Origin: Pseudomonadota bacterium
GTDB lineage: Bacteria > Desulfobacterota > Desulfobaccia > Desulfobaccales > 0-14-0-80-60-11
Assembly (NCBI GenBank): GCA_018897875.1
Contig: JAHIKF010000025.1
Location: 1-5,855, forward strand
Direction: 5' to 3'
DNA length: 5,855 bases
Position 1 is the first letter of the stretch. Each line of letters opens with the position of its first letter. Below, one piece after another: positions 5,789-5,855 of the stretch. Position numbers and translations under genes: made by a program. The notes under the pieces are model-generated. The model saw only the letters and a program-made list of their open reading frames with translations. It searched no databases and was not told the DNA's origin.

Positions 5789-5855
5789 GTGCAACAAGAA
5801 AACTTGAGTCTCCTGGCATTTCAAAAAAGGTTTAGGACCGAAAAAGCTTGTCAGA
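5789..5855 (+). CDS. IS1595-family transposase, N-terminus (cut by window end)
   Basis: Twenty-two residues are visible from a GTG start with GGAG eight bases upstream. The segment SLLAFQKRFRTEKACQ matches the opening of IS1595-family (IS1016/ISPna2-like) transposases, which typically begin with a FQ-x-x-F-x-x-E-x-AC motif and continue into a zinc-binding CPxC region before the DDE catalytic core; those parts lie beyond the window. The ATG at 5775 is in another frame and stops after ten codons, so it is not the start. Expression probably comes from the promoter at 5726-5754. The insertion interrupts the membrane-protein gene in the same orientation. Family assignment rests on a short match. 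Confidence 0.7.
   Translation, partial: MQQENLSLLAFQKRFRTEKACQ

Larger units (their letters stand above)
5721..5855 (+). mobile_element. IS1595-family insertion sequence, left end (continues beyond window)
   Basis: Base composition switches abruptly from GC-rich coding to AT-rich sequence at about 5717-5725, inside a membrane-protein gene, and is followed by a promoter and an IS1595-type transposase start. The exact left terminus is not fixed: I see no clear family inverted repeat, and the right end and the 8-bp target duplication expected for the family lie outside the window. Confidence 0.65.

Overview
The window is a piece of a cell-surface glycan (LPS O-antigen, capsule or flagellin glycan) locus, probably from a Gram-negative bacterium. 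The evidence is two different CMP-sugar synthetases of the keto-sugar-acid type, a sugar-1-phosphate nucleotidyltransferase and a polytopic membrane protein of glycosyltransferase-C/polymerase character, all on the + strand and interspersed with decayed mobile DNA. The DNA is moderately GC-rich with long GC-rich genes; a Desulfobacterota (delta-proteobacterial) host would fit the style of the sequences, but this is only an impression.

Region 1 (1-1688): the 3' part of a CBS-domain/nucleotidyltransferase gene (PtmE-like) overlaps by ATGA a CMP-N-acetylneuraminate/legionaminate synthetase-like gene (NeuA/LegF/PtmB family). In Campylobacter the equivalent enzymes supply GDP-glucosamine at the start and CMP-legionaminic acid at the end of the legionaminic acid pathway.

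Region 2 (about 1688-2498): a scar. A strong Shine-Dalgarno sequence directly after the synthetase gene has no start codon to serve. It is followed by the N-terminal stump of an IS1380-family transposase, several hundred bases without a recognisable gene (including a perfect 19-base palindrome), and a 52-codon tail of an unidentified gene whose stop overlaps the next start by ATGA.

Region 3 (2499-4099): an HpcH/HpaI-family class II aldolase overlaps by ATGA a divergent KdsB-like CMP-ulosonate synthetase. Together they suggest a route in which pyruvate plus an unknown aldehyde gives a 3-deoxy-2-keto acid that is activated directly with CTP. Downstream (4141-4349) lie frameshifted remains of a D-2-hydroxyacid dehydrogenase (phosphoglycerate dehydrogenase-like), probably a lost member of the same cluster.

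Region 4 (4443-5855): a multi-spanning membrane protein whose 3' end appears cut by an IS1595-family insertion sequence. Only the left end of the IS is in the window: a near-consensus promoter, a long hairpin that covers the transposase ribosome binding site, and the first 22 codons of the transposase. The hairpin can form only in read-through RNA, which resembles the protection from impinging transcription known for IS10 and IS50.
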